Positions 15,823 to 24,107 of a stretch of 31,603 nucleotides of DNA are shown here, piece by piece. Under the pieces are notes generated by a model. That model made no database searches and was not told where the DNA came from. It worked only from the letters and a program-made list of their open reading frames with translations. A program made the position numbers and the translations under genes. Position 1 is the first letter of the stretch. Each line of letters starts with the position of its first letter. Source of the stretch: CAJKWP01 sp050943075 (lineage in GTDB: Bacteria; Bacillota; Clostridia; Christensenellales; UBA1242); the NCBI GenBank assembly GCA_050943075.1, contig JBMNOM010000010.1:1-31603 (forward strand), in the 5' to 3' direction.

Positions 15823-18234
15823 GTGGCAAAGCCAAAAGATAAAAACTATATTTTTGAAAGATTTAACCCAGATTTAACGCTTGGGTTATCTACTGCACAG
15901 GTTGCACTTCGCAACAAGGAAAAATTGTTTAATTTCACCAAACAAAAAACTTCAAAACCAATTTGGAAAATTTTGTTTGATAATATATTTACTTATTTTA
16001 ATTTAATTTATGTCATTATCTCCATTGCTTTCATTCTTGTGAAATCCTATGGTGATATGTTGTTTATTGTTGTAGTTGTTGCAAACACAGCCATTGCAAT
16101 TTTTCAAGAAATTAAAGCAAAAGTGACAGTTGAAAAACTTAAACTTGTTGCTACGCCCAAAGTGACAGTTATTAGAAATGGCAAAGAACATAAAATTTAC
16201 GCAAACAAACTTGTGCTTGATGACATTATTAAACTTGATGTTGGAAACCAAGTGCCATCAGATTGCATTATTATCAGTGGCAGAGTTGATGTTAACGAAA
16301 GTTTGTTAACAGGGGAATCTAAAGCTGTTAAAAAAGTTGAAGGTGACATTCTTCTTGCAGGCAGTTTTTTGTCTGCGGGCGAGTGCTTTGCAAAAGTGGA
16401 AAAAGTTGGCAAACAAAACTACATTCAAACAATTGCAGCAGAAGCCAAGCAATTCAAAAGCCCAAGTTCAAACCTTTTTAAAGACTTGAAGTTAATCATT
16501 AAATACATTGGCATTATGCTTATTCCAATTGGCGGGCTTATGTTTGTTAACAACTACTATGGCGGCGGACAAAACATAACCGAAGCAATTAGAAAAAGTG
16601 GTGCTTCGCTTATTGGCATGATTCCGGCAGGTATGTTTTTGTTAATTACAATTGCCCTAAGCGTTGGTGTTATTAAACTTTCTGCAAAGAAAACACTTGT
16701 GAAAGACCTTTACAGCATTGAAAACTTGGCGCGTGCAAACGTGCTTTGCCTTGACAAAACAGGCACAATTACAGACGGCACAATGCAAGTGAAAGAAGTG
16801 ATTATGCTTAAAAATATGGACTATGACTTTGACAATTTGCTTGCAAACTTTTTGGGAAGCCAAAAAGGCGCAAATTCCACATCAAGAGCATTAAGCCAAC
16901 ATTTTGGAATTGACTATTCCTTAAAAATTAAGGAAACAATTCCATTTTCATCGGACAGAAAGCATTCTGGGGCAACATTTAAAGATTTTGGAACAATTGC
17001 CATGGGCGCTCCAGACTTTTTGCCAGTTAACATAACAAAAGAATTAAAAGCCAAAATTACAAGAAGAACAACAAAAGGCGACAGAGTGCTTTTAATTGCA
17101 ACAAGCACAGAAGACATTAAAAACGACACATTGCCAAACCTTGAACCAGTTGCAATGATTGTGATTGAAGACCACATTAGAGATGACGCGACAGCAACAA
17201 TTGATTGGTTTAAACAAAACGATGTTGAAATTAAAATTATTTCAGGTGACGACCCTGCAACAGTAAGCAGCATTGCAAAACGTGTTGGGGTGGAAGGTTG
17301 GGATAAAACAATTTCACTTGAAGGACTAAGCCTTGACGAAGTTGCACGCGTTGCAAACAAATACACAGTGTTTGGCAGAGTTTCGCCAGAACAAAAACAC
17401 GCACTTGTTAAAGCACTTAAAAACGCAGGCAATGTTGTTGCCATGACAGGTGATGGCGTTAACGACACACTTGCATTAAAAGAAGCAGATTGCTCAATTT
17501 CCATGGCGGACGGCAGTGAGGTTGCAAGAGGAATTTCACACCTTGTGCTTTTAAACTCAAAATTTGCTTCCTTGCCATCAGTGGTTAAAGAAGGAAGAAA
17601 AGTTGTTAACAACATTCAACAATCATCAGCACTTTATTTAATGAAAACATTTTTCACAATTGTGCTATCCTTAATTACCATCATCACACTTTCGCCATAT
17701 CCATTCTACACAATGCAACTTTACATGCTTGAGCTTTTCATCATTGGTTTGCCATCTGTCATTCTGGCATTGCAACCAAACGAGCAAATCATTAAAGGCA
17801 ACTTTATTAAAGGCGTTTTGAAAAACTCTTTGCCTTATGGTGTTGTGCTTGTGTCTAATGTGCTTATTATGATGTTTATTTGGAATTTTGTGCCAATGGA
17901 TGCGGAAGCAAAAGTGACACTTGGAACACTTGTGATAACATCAATTGGTTTTGCAAACCTTGTTAGAATTTGCTGGCCACTTAATATGTTAAGATTTTTA
18001 ACTTTGCTTGTGTCGCTTGCCTGCAACTTAATTGCAATGCTTGCACTGCCAGCAACATTTGGAATAACGCGCTTTACAACAGAAAGTGTCATTGTTTATA
18101 TTTCACTTCTTGTGACAACTTCAATTTTGCTTTACTTTGTGCCAATTATAATTAGAAAAATTGAGCAAAAACTTAAGAAAAATAAAGCAAATCAAAACAA
18201 AAAAATTAATGATAACATTCAAATAACAAAGTAA
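15823..18234 (+). CDS. Cation-translocating P-type ATPase (CtpE/YfgQ-like)
   Basis: This 803-residue P-type ATPase pumps a cation across the membrane by a phospho-Asp cycle. It shows the actuator motif LTGES (about 163-166), phosphorylation site DKTGTITDG with Asp near 311, the nucleotide-binding region with GAPDFL, the hinge TGDGVND (about 542-548), and about ten membrane helices. There is no heavy-metal-binding domain. The TM4 motif is IPAGM, not the PEGL of classical calcium pumps. Overall it resembles the CtpE/YfgQ type reported for calcium or magnesium in some Gram-positives, but the substrate is unproven. The frame is open from a TTG at 15781; AAAAAGGA 10 nt before GTG 15823 favours the latter. 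Its terminator is shared with the converging uppP. Confidence 0.92.
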   Translation: MAKPKDKNYIFERFNPDLTLGLSTAQVALRNKEKLFNFTKQKTSKPIWKILFDNIFTYFNLIYVIISIAFILVKSYGDMLFIVVVVANTAIAIFQEIKAKVTVEKLKLVATPKVTVIRNGKEHKIYANKLVLDDIIKLDVGNQVPSDCIIISGRVDVNESLLTGESKAVKKVEGDILLAGSFLSAGECFAKVEKVGKQNYIQTIAAEAKQFKSPSSNLFKDLKLIIKYIGIMLIPIGGLMFVNNYYGGGQNITEAIRKSGASLIGMIPAGMFLLITIALSVGVIKLSAKKTLVKDLYSIENLARANVLCLDKTGTITDGTMQVKEVIMLKNMDYDFDNLLANFLGSQKGANSTSRALSQHFGIDYSLKIKETIPFSSDRKHSGATFKDFGTIAMGAPDFLPVNITKELKAKITRRTTKGDRVLLIATSTEDIKNDTLPNLEPVAMIVIEDHIRDDATATIDWFKQNDVEIKIISGDDPATVSSIAKRVGVEGWDKTISLEGLSLDEVARVANKYTVFGRVSPEQKHALVKALKNAGNVVAMTGDGVNDTLALKEADCSISMADGSEVARGISHLVLLNSKFASLPSVVKEGRKVVNNIQQSSALYLMKTFFTIVLSLITIITLSPYPFYTMQLYMLELFIIGLPSVILALQPNEQIIKGNFIKGVLKNSLPYGVVLVSNVLIMMFIWNFVPMDAEAKVTLGTLVITSIGFANLVRICWPLNMLRFLTLLVSLACNLIAMLALPATFGITRFTTESVIVYISLLVTTSILLYFVPIIIRKIEQKLKKNKANQNKKINDNIQITK

Positions 18235-18247
18235 TTGATTATTAATA

Positions 18248-18282
18248 AAAAAGAACAACCTTAAAACAGGTTGTTTTTTTGT
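18248..18282. terminator. Bidirectional terminator between ATPase and uppP
   Basis: AACAACCT (18254-18261) pairs with AGGTTGTT (18268-18275), with an A-run before and a T-run after, so it can serve both converging genes. 18283-18431 holds only an imperfect GGCAACG/CGTTTGCC hairpin near 18398-18422 and no gene. Confidence 0.85.
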
Positions 18283-18431
18283 TTTGGGAATTTTGGGATT
18301 GGCTTTTTTAGAAAAGGGTTGTTTTTATTAATTTTGCATTTATTTGGTAAGGGTGTTGCAAATTATATTTTTTTGGGGTTAATTAAGTTTTTTTTGGCAA
18401 CGTTTTGTTTGCGTTTGCCATTTTGCTTTAT

Positions 18432-19196
18432 TTAAAAATAAATAATAAATGAAATTATACTTAAAATAATTAAGTAATAACTGAAATAATGAAATTTCAC
18501 TTTTTTAACAATATTAAGCATTAATTTAATGGCAAAAATGCCGCTTAAAAAGGCAAAAAGTGAAGACACAATTGTTTGAAGTGGAAAAATTAAACCAGCG
18601 CCTTGCTTAAAAATTTTAAGCACTTCATAAGCGCAAGAAGCGAGTATTATTGGAACACTAATAAGAAAAGAAAAGTGTGCGCTTTCTTCTTTGTCATAAC
18701 CTGCCAAAACACTGCCACTGATTGTTGAGCCCGAGCGTGAAATGCCAGGAATGATTGCAACTGCTTGCATAAACCCCATAAACAGCGCGCCTTTATAATC
18801 AATTTTTTTCTTGTGTTTTTGTTTTGTTGCGCATATTTGAGTTAAAATTAAAAGAACTGCTGTAAACATAAAACAAAATGGCAAAAGCGTGCCAGAAAAC
18901 ATTTTTTCAATTTGGTCGTTGAACAAAAGCGCAACAATAATTGCTGGAATTGTGGCAATGTAAAGTTTTACAGCAAGTGGGCCAAAAGGTTTTTTAACCA
19001 CAAGCCAAACCTCTTTTCTGAAATGCCAAAGCACAGCAAGCAAAGTGGCAAAGTGTAAAGCAATGCTAAAAAAAACAAAGTTGCTTTTAATGCCAAAAAC
19101 TTTTGATAATAACACCAAATGTCCGCTTGAAGAAATTGGTAAAAACTCTGTTAAACCTTGCACCAGCCCCAAAATAATTGCTTGAAAAATTGTCAT
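18432..19196 (-). CDS. uppP: Undecaprenyl-diphosphatase UppP
   Basis: UppP (BacA) removes a phosphate from undecaprenyl diphosphate at the membrane and so recycles the carrier lipid for peptidoglycan and other wall polymers; overproduction gives bacitracin resistance. The 254-residue protein is multi-spanning and contains both catalytic motifs, GLTEFLPISSSGH (Glu17 to His26) and PGISRSGST (150-158, Arg154). The length is usual for the family. AAGGA precedes the ATG. The gene stands alone, divergent from folD with a gap of about 110 bp. Confidence 0.96.
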   Translation of the reverse strand: MTIFQAIILGLVQGLTEFLPISSSGHLVLLSKVFGIKSNFVFFSIALHFATLLAVLWHFRKEVWLVVKKPFGPLAVKLYIATIPAIIVALLFNDQIEKMFSGTLLPFCFMFTAVLLILTQICATKQKHKKKIDYKGALFMGFMQAVAIIPGISRSGSTISGSVLAGYDKEESAHFSFLISVPIILASCAYEVLKIFKQGAGLIFPLQTIVSSLFAFLSGIFAIKLMLNIVKKVKFHYFSYYLIILSIISFIIYF

Positions 19197-19306
19197 TGTA
19201 TTTTTCCTTTGTAATATTTTATTGATATATATAAGTTTTTATTCTTTATTTAACATTTGACTTAAAATTTTAAAGAGGTTCATAATTTAATTAATTGGAG
19301 AAAAAT

Positions 19307-20146
19307 ATGACAATTATTGACGGCAAAAAAATTGCAATGCAAATTAAAGATGAATTAAAACAAGAAATTGAAAAAACCGCCCTTAATGTTTGCTTGGCTG
19401 TTGTTTTGGTGGGGAAGGACCCAGCAAGCCAAACTTATGTTAAAAACAAAAAAATTGCGTGTGAACAAGTTGGAATTAAAAGCCTTGAATTTTTGCTTGA
19501 TGAAGATGTTAGCCAAGAAAAATTGAACAGTTTGCTTGATAAACTTTGCCAAAGAGAAGACATTAATGCAATTTTGTTGCAATTGCCCTTGCCACGCCAT
19601 TTAAACTCGCAAGAAGCATTGAAACACATTGACAAAGCAAAAGATGTTGACGGCTTAACACCTGCCAATATAGGAGAATTGTTTTGCGGAAACAGTGCAG
19701 TTGTGCCTTGCACGCCAAAAGGTGTTTTGCATTTAATTGAAAGCGTTTGCCCAAACTTGGAAGGAAAAGAAGTTGTTGTGCTTGGCAGAAGCAATTTGGT
19801 TGGCAAACCACTTGCGTTTCTCTTACTGCAAAAAAATGCAACCGTCACAATTCTTCACTCAAAAAGCAAAGACTTGGCTTTGCACACAAAAAAAGCAGAT
19901 ATTTTAATTTCTGCAGTTGGTAAAGCTGGATTAATTTCAAAACAAATGGTTAAAAAAGGCGCGTTTGTGATTGATGTTGGAATTAACAGAAATGCTGAGG
20001 GCAAACTTGTTGGCGATGTGGATTTTGAAAATGTGAAAAAAGTGGCAGGTTTTTTAACCACTGTTCCAGGCGGGGTTGGGCCAATGACAATTGCAATGCT
20101 ACTCAAAAATTCGGTTGAACTTGCAAAGGCACAAAGTTTGAAATAA
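19307..20146 (+). CDS. folD: Methylenetetrahydrofolate dehydrogenase/cyclohydrolase
   Basis: FolD interconverts 5,10-methylene-, methenyl- and 10-formyl-tetrahydrofolate and supplies one-carbon units and NADPH. The 279-residue product has YVKNKKIACEQVGI with the catalytic Lys (residues 44-50), the signature QLPLPRHLN, DVDGLTP, PCTPKG, the cofactor site VVLGRSNLVGKPLA and PGGVGPMTIAML near the C-terminus. The frame opens upstream at a TTG (19295), which is the first half of the ribosome site TTGGAG; ATG 19307 is the start. No close partner gene; the ribosomal stalk promoter follows. Confidence 0.97.
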   Translation: MTIIDGKKIAMQIKDELKQEIEKTALNVCLAVVLVGKDPASQTYVKNKKIACEQVGIKSLEFLLDEDVSQEKLNSLLDKLCQREDINAILLQLPLPRHLNSQEALKHIDKAKDVDGLTPANIGELFCGNSAVVPCTPKGVLHLIESVCPNLEGKEVVVLGRSNLVGKPLAFLLLQKNATVTILHSKSKDLALHTKKADILISAVGKAGLISKQMVKKGAFVIDVGINRNAEGKLVGDVDFENVKKVAGFLTTVPGGVGPMTIAMLLKNSVELAKAQSLK

Positions 20147-20261
20147 AATTATTTATATTAACTTAATTTTGCAAAGCGTATTCAAAGAGTTTTAATTTAA
20201 CACTTAATTGTTGTTTGTTAAAATGGGCTTTAATTGTTTTGTAAAAATATCATAAAAAGGC

Positions 20262-20290
20262 TTGACAAATGTTGAGTTGTTAATTATAAT
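20262..20290 (+). promoter_or_regulatory. Consensus promoter of rplJ-rplL
   Basis: TTGACA (20262-20267), exactly 17 bp and TATAAT (20285-20290) give a perfect housekeeping promoter, as expected for abundant ribosomal proteins. The leader would be about 180 nt. 20147-20261 between folD and this promoter is AT-rich and contains nothing I can support. Confidence 0.93.
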
Positions 20291-20310
20291 AGGGCAGTAT
20301 TTAATAATGC

Positions 20311-20371
20311 CTTTCCAAAGACAGCAAGTGATTATCTTAAATTTTGGCTTTATGCCATTGCTTGCCGAGGT
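20311..20371 (+). promoter_or_regulatory. Ribosomal protein L10 leader (autoregulatory RNA)
   Basis: The leader contains CCAAAGACAGCAAGTG (from 20315) and TTGCTTGCCGAGGT (about 20358-20371). These paired arms (GCAAG with CTTGC) flank the AAAGACAG and GCCGAGG sequences that form the L10-binding kink-turn region in Bacillota. The L10(L12)4 complex is known to bind such leaders and repress its own operon. A terminator-like hairpin follows at 20398-20440, so repression probably works by attenuation. Confidence 0.85.
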
Positions 20372-20397
20372 AAAGCAAACAACGGATTTTAACTTTT

Positions 20398-20440
20398 AAA
20401 TTCCTTTTGGCTTTATTTCGGTCAAAAGGAATTATTTTTT
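20398..20440 (+). terminator. Attenuator hairpin in the L10 leader
   Basis: AATTCCTTTTG (20399-20409) pairs with CAAAAGGAATT (20423-20433), followed by ATTTTTT. This intrinsic terminator sits inside the leader and 39 bp before the rplJ ATG, as expected for an L10-controlled attenuator. Confidence 0.85.
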
Positions 20441-20478
20441 ACACTTAACGCACAAAGAAATTTAATAAGGAGGAAATA

Positions 20479-20997
20479 ATGAGCGCAAATTTAGAAGCTA
20501 AAAAATTAATTGTTGAAGAAATCAAACAAAAAATTAGTGAATCTAAATCTATTGCTTTTGTTGACTATCGTGGTTTGAATGTGGAAAAAGACACATCTTT
20601 AAGAAGAGCATTCAAAGCTAATGGTTCTGAGTACAAAGTGTATAAAAACCGTTTGATGCTTATTGCTCTTAACGAACTTGGAATCACAGGTTGTGACGAG
20701 CTTTTGCAAGGCACAAACGCTGTTGTTTTCAGTTATGCAGATGAAGTGACAGCTCCAAAAGTTTTGGTTGACGCAATCAAGAAAGATAAAATTCTTGAAT
20801 TGAAGTTTGGTATTGTTGACAACAAAGTTGTGACAAAAGCCGAAATCGAAGCTCTTGCTACACTTCCATCAAAAGAAGTATTGCTTGGCAAACTCTTATC
20901 CATTCTCAATTCTCCTGCAACATCTCTTGCAAGAGTGCTTTCAGCACCAACAACAGGTTTTGTTAGAGCATTGAGTGAAATCGCAAAAAAAGGTTAA
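20479..20997 (+). CDS. rplJ: 50S ribosomal protein L10
   Basis: L10 anchors the L12 dimers to 23S rRNA and forms the base of the GTPase-recruiting stalk. The 172-residue product has the standard start (EAKKLIVEEIKQKISESKS), the conserved VDYRGLNVE, the YKVYKNRLM region and LASLPSKE-like LATLPSKEVLLGKL, followed by the C-terminal helix that binds L12. AAGGAGG lies 7 nt before the ATG. It is the first gene of the operon behind the L10 leader, and rplL follows after 124 bp. Confidence 0.98.
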   Translation: MSANLEAKKLIVEEIKQKISESKSIAFVDYRGLNVEKDTSLRRAFKANGSEYKVYKNRLMLIALNELGITGCDELLQGTNAVVFSYADEVTAPKVLVDAIKKDKILELKFGIVDNKVVTKAEIEALATLPSKEVLLGKLLSILNSPATSLARVLSAPTTGFVRALSEIAKKG

Positions 20998-21048
20998 TAA
21001 AATTAATTAATTTGATTTGCTAAACAAAAAATCACTTTCAAAGTGAAG

Positions 21049-21064
21049 AAGTTGGTGACAACTT
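21049..21064 (+). promoter_or_regulatory. GNRA-type hairpin between rplJ and rplL
   Basis: AAGTTG and CAACTT enclose the loop GTGA, a GNRA tetraloop. A CACTTT/AAAGTG inverted repeat lies just before it and TGACA/TGTCA overlaps it. There is no T-tail, so it is not a terminator. It may be an RNA-processing or stability site that sets the higher L12 dose. Confidence 0.45.
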
Positions 21065-21121
21065 AAATGTCACAAAAAATATGCTTAAAAAGCAAAAAGA
21101 AATTTTAGGAGGAAATTAAAA

Positions 21122-21499
21122 ATGGCAGATTTAAAGAAATTTGTTGAAGAAATTAAAGCTCTTACACTTGTTGAAGTTAGTGAGCTTGTTAAAATGTTAG
21201 AAGAAGAATTTGGAGTTAGCGCAGCAGCACCAGTTGCAGTTGCAGCAGCACCAGTTGCTGGAGCACCAGCAGAAGCAGCTGAAGAAAAAACTGAATTTAC
21301 AGTTGTTTTGAAAGCAGCAGGCGACAACAAAATCGCAGTTATTAAAGCAGTTAGAGAAATCACAGGTCTTGGACTTTCAGAAGCTAAAGCGCTTGTTGAC
21401 GGAGCACCTGCAAACGTTAAAGAAAATGTACCAACTAAAGAAGCTAAAGAAATGGAAGCTAAACTTAAAGAAGCTGGTGCAACTGTTGAACTTAAATAA
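21122..21499 (+). CDS. rplL: 50S ribosomal protein L7/L12
   Basis: L12 forms the flexible stalk dimers that recruit translation GTPases. The 125-residue protein has the N-terminal dimerisation helices (LVEVSELVKMLEEEFGV), an Ala/Pro/Val hinge (about residues 34-52) and the conserved C-terminal domain with KIAVIKAVREITGLGLSEAK and VDGAP. TAGGAGG stands 9 nt before the ATG, and a strong terminator ends the operon. Confidence 0.98.
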   Translation: MADLKKFVEEIKALTLVEVSELVKMLEEEFGVSAAAPVAVAAAPVAGAPAEAAEEKTEFTVVLKAAGDNKIAVIKAVREITGLGLSEAKALVDGAPANVKENVPTKEAKEMEAKLKEAGATVELK

Positions 21500-21538
21500 T
21501 AAATCACAAAGTCAAATAAATCCTATTTGTGCGTAAAG

Positions 21539-21568
21539 AAAAAAGTTGAGGTGACCCTCAACTTTTTT
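21539..21568 (+). terminator. Intrinsic terminator after rplL
   Basis: GTTGAG (21545-21550) and CTCAAC (21557-21562) pair around a small loop and are extended by flanking A6 and T6 runs. It is a strong end to the ribosomal stalk operon. Confidence 0.92.
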
Positions 21569-21587
21569 GTTTTAAATAATTGCAAAT

Positions 21588-21596
21588 TGTGATAAT
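21588..21596 (+). promoter_or_regulatory. Extended -10 directly upstream of holB
   Basis: TGTGATAAT is a TGn-extended -10 ending 8 nt before the holB ATG; TTGTTT 18 bp upstream may be the -35. No Shine-Dalgarno lies between, so a leaderless transcript is predicted. Confidence 0.55.
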
Positions 21597-21604
21597 ATTT
21601 TAAT

Positions 21605-22570
21605 ATGACTAATTACCAAGAAGATTTTAAAAAGCTTTGGCTTTATGATAGGCTTAAAAATCAATTATCGCAGGACTCTGTTTCACATGCACACTTTTTT
21701 GTGTGTGAAGACGAGTTTAGCGCAAAAACTTTTTCTGACCTTGTTGCACGCCTTTTGCTTTGTGAAAATATGAATGCTTGTGGCACTTGTGCTGCTTGCG
21801 CCCAAGTTAACGCACAAACGCACCCAGATTTGTTCATTTTACCAAAAGAAAAAACATTTATGGTTGCAAGCGCAGCCCATGTTGTTGAAAATGCATACAA
21901 AAAGCCAATTGCTGGCGAGCGCAAAGTTTTTTTAATTAATAATTTTGACAAAGCCAACGAAAGTGCACAAAACAAAATTTTGAAAATTTTGGAAGAACCA
22001 CCAAAAAACACATTCTTTATGCTTAATGGAACAAACGACAAAAAAGTGCTTTCCACAATTTTGTCAAGAGTGCAAAAACATTTTGTCCCACCCTTTAAAG
22101 CAGATGAACTTCAAAGCATTTTGAAAAACAATAATGTTAAGTTTAATCAAAACATTCTTGACATGAGTGATGGATATTTGGGCAGAGCTCTTGCACTTGC
22201 AGAAAACAAAGACTTCTTACATAGTTATGATTTTGTTTTAAATATGCTTGCTAAAATGACTTCAAGCAAAGACATCATTAATTTTAGTGCGGAATTCAGT
22301 GAAAGAAGTTTGTTTTTACTCAGGCTTGAAATTTTGGAAAAAGTGTTTAGAAACATGCTTTTAATTAAAAATCAAAGCGAAAATTTAATTGATGATGCAA
22401 GTGTTTTGTTAATCAGCCCACTAAGCGCGCAATTTTCAAATTTGGCAATTATCAACATTTTAAATAAAATAATTAAAGCAAAAATGCTTTTTGATGCAAG
22501 TGTTAACATCACGTCAATTACAGACAACTTGCTTTTGGGAATTTTGGAGGATAAATTTTTATGGAAATAG
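21605..22570 (+). CDS. holB: DNA polymerase III delta-prime subunit
   Basis: Delta-prime is part of the clamp loader that places the sliding clamp on primed DNA. The 321-residue product has a degenerate P-loop (CEDEFSAKT, residues 34-42), the four-Cys zinc module (Cys53, 59, 62 and 65), KVFLINNFDKAN where helicase-type DExx would be, KILEEPP and LSRVQKH in place of the SRC motif. Loss of the ATPase residues is normal for delta-prime. It overlaps ricT by 10 nt, matching the holB-ricT pair in Bacillus. The ATG has no Shine-Dalgarno and a -10 box only 8 nt away. Confidence 0.92.
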   Translation: MTNYQEDFKKLWLYDRLKNQLSQDSVSHAHFFVCEDEFSAKTFSDLVARLLLCENMNACGTCAACAQVNAQTHPDLFILPKEKTFMVASAAHVVENAYKKPIAGERKVFLINNFDKANESAQNKILKILEEPPKNTFFMLNGTNDKKVLSTILSRVQKHFVPPFKADELQSILKNNNVKFNQNILDMSDGYLGRALALAENKDFLHSYDFVLNMLAKMTSSKDIINFSAEFSERSLFLLRLEILEKVFRNMLLIKNQSENLIDDASVLLISPLSAQFSNLAIINILNKIIKAKMLFDASVNITSITDNLLLGILEDKFLWK

Positions 22571-23367
22571 ATGTTATCAAGGTTTACTTGTTTGGACACA
22601 ATAAATGGTATAACTGCAAAACAAGTTTGCTTGATTTAAAAAAAGATATGATTGTTGTTGTTGACGGCGTTAATGGGCTTGAAAGTGGCAGAGTTGTTTC
22701 TCAAGTGTTTAAAGCAAAAGAAACAGAAGGAGAACAACAATTTACAGTTATTAGAGTGCAAACTGAACGCGACGCACGCCAAGAGCAAGAAAACCGCGAA
22801 ATAGAAAAAGAAATTCTTAAAAACACAAAAACACTTGCGGATTCGTTTAAATTGGACATGAAAATTGTTAAGTGTTTTTTAAGTTTGGATGGTGCAAAAC
22901 TTGTTGTTTTCTTCACATCTGAAGACAGAGTTGATTTTAGAGAACTTGTTAAAGAACTTGTTAAAACATACAAGGTTAAAATTGAACTTAGACAAATTGG
23001 AGCAAGAGATGAAGTTAAACTAATTGGCACTCTTGGCCCATGCGGAAAAGAATGTTGTTGCAGCAAAGGTTTTAACAATTTTTGCCAAGTTTCAATCAAA
23101 CAGGCAAAAGTGCAAAACTTATCGCTTAACCCTGCAAATATAAGTGGTATGTGTGGCAAGTTGATGTGTTGTTTGTCTTATGAAAGTGAACATTACAAAG
23201 AAAGCCTTGAAATGATGCCAAAATTAAACACAATAGTGACAACACTAGATGGACAAGGAATTTGTGTTTATAACAACCTTTTAAAACACACAGTTGATGT
23301 TAAATTTAAAAAAGATGAAAACGCTTTTGAAATTAAAACTTTTGCTTTAAAAGACATAAAATTTTAA
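22561..23367 (+). CDS. ricT: RicT/YaaT, PSP1-domain protein
   Basis: RicT (YaaT) forms a complex with RicA and RicF that carries iron-sulfur clusters, assists RNase Y-dependent mRNA maturation, and promotes sporulation and competence in Bacillus. The 268-residue protein contains the PSP1 domain with the conserved cysteines CGKECCCSKGF (Cys161, 165-167), Cys175, and GMCGKLMCCLSYE (Cys198, 203, 204). GGAGG within the end of holB precedes the ATG, and the 10-nt overlap implies coupled translation. ricA and ricF are not in the window. Confidence 0.95.
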   Translation: MEIDVIKVYLFGHNKWYNCKTSLLDLKKDMIVVVDGVNGLESGRVVSQVFKAKETEGEQQFTVIRVQTERDARQEQENREIEKEILKNTKTLADSFKLDMKIVKCFLSLDGAKLVVFFTSEDRVDFRELVKELVKTYKVKIELRQIGARDEVKLIGTLGPCGKECCCSKGFNNFCQVSIKQAKVQNLSLNPANISGMCGKLMCCLSYESEHYKESLEMMPKLNTIVTTLDGQGICVYNNLLKHTVDVKFKKDENAFEIKTFALKDIKF

Positions 23368-23376
23368 GTTGGTGGT

Positions 23377-24096
23377 ATGGTAAACGAATTAATTTGGGAA
23401 GATTTGCAACTTGGCGGTTTGCAAATTTTGCAAAATAAAAAAGGGTATAAATTCACTTCGGACGCAGTTATTTTGGCAAATTTTGTTAATGCAAAAGGCC
23501 AAAATGTTGTGGAGTTTTGTTTTGGAAGTGGAATAATTTCCACTCTTATTGCCCACAAAGAAAACCCAAACAAAATTTGGGGTTTTGAAATTCAAGAAAA
23601 TGTGTATAACCAAGCGCTTTTAAGCATTGAGAAAAACAACCTTGCAAATATCATCACACTTTTTAATCAAGACAACAAAAACGCCAAAGAAATTTTGAAA
23701 GATGAAAAAATTGATGTTGTGGTGGTTAATCCACCATACAAAAAACTTGAAAGCGGGAAGTTGCCTTTTGAAGAAGAAATTGCAATTTCCAAAGCAGAAG
23801 TTAAAACAAATTTAACTGAAATTGTGGAAAGCGCAAAAGCTTTGCTTTCAACAAATGGCAAATTGTATATTTGTTTGAACCCAGAAAGGCTTGACGAACT
23901 TATCTTGGTTTTGGAAAAGAACAAGTTTGCAGTTAAGGAAATGTTTTTTTCTTATCCAAACACTTTTTCACAAGCCTCTTGTGTTTTTGTTATGGCAAAA
24001 AAAGATGCCAAACAAGGAATGAAAGTTTTGCCACCGCTTATCACACATAACGACAAGGGCGATTATGTTGCAATTATTAAAGAACTATTTAAATAA
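23377..24096 (+). CDS. YabB-type tRNA/adenine N6-methyltransferase
   Basis: This 239-residue Rossmann-fold methyltransferase resembles TrmN6/YabB, which methylates N6 of adenine in tRNA1(Val) in E. coli. It has an SAM-binding loop VVEFCFGSGIIS, an acidic end of strand 2 (GFEIQE), the N6-methylase motif NPPY near residue 118, and a typical N-terminus (LGGLQILQNKKGYKFTSDAV). It starts 9 nt after ricT with only a weak GGTGG ribosome site, so coupling to ricT is likely. The gene order ricT-yabB-rsmI is as in Bacillus except that yabA is absent. Confidence 0.9.
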   Translation: MVNELIWEDLQLGGLQILQNKKGYKFTSDAVILANFVNAKGQNVVEFCFGSGIISTLIAHKENPNKIWGFEIQENVYNQALLSIEKNNLANIITLFNQDNKNAKEILKDEKIDVVVVNPPYKKLESGKLPFEEEIAISKAEVKTNLTEIVESAKALLSTNGKLYICLNPERLDELILVLEKNKFAVKEMFFSYPNTFSQASCVFVMAKKDAKQGMKVLPPLITHNDKGDYVAIIKELFK

Positions 24097-24107
24097 AGGA
24101 TTTTTGT

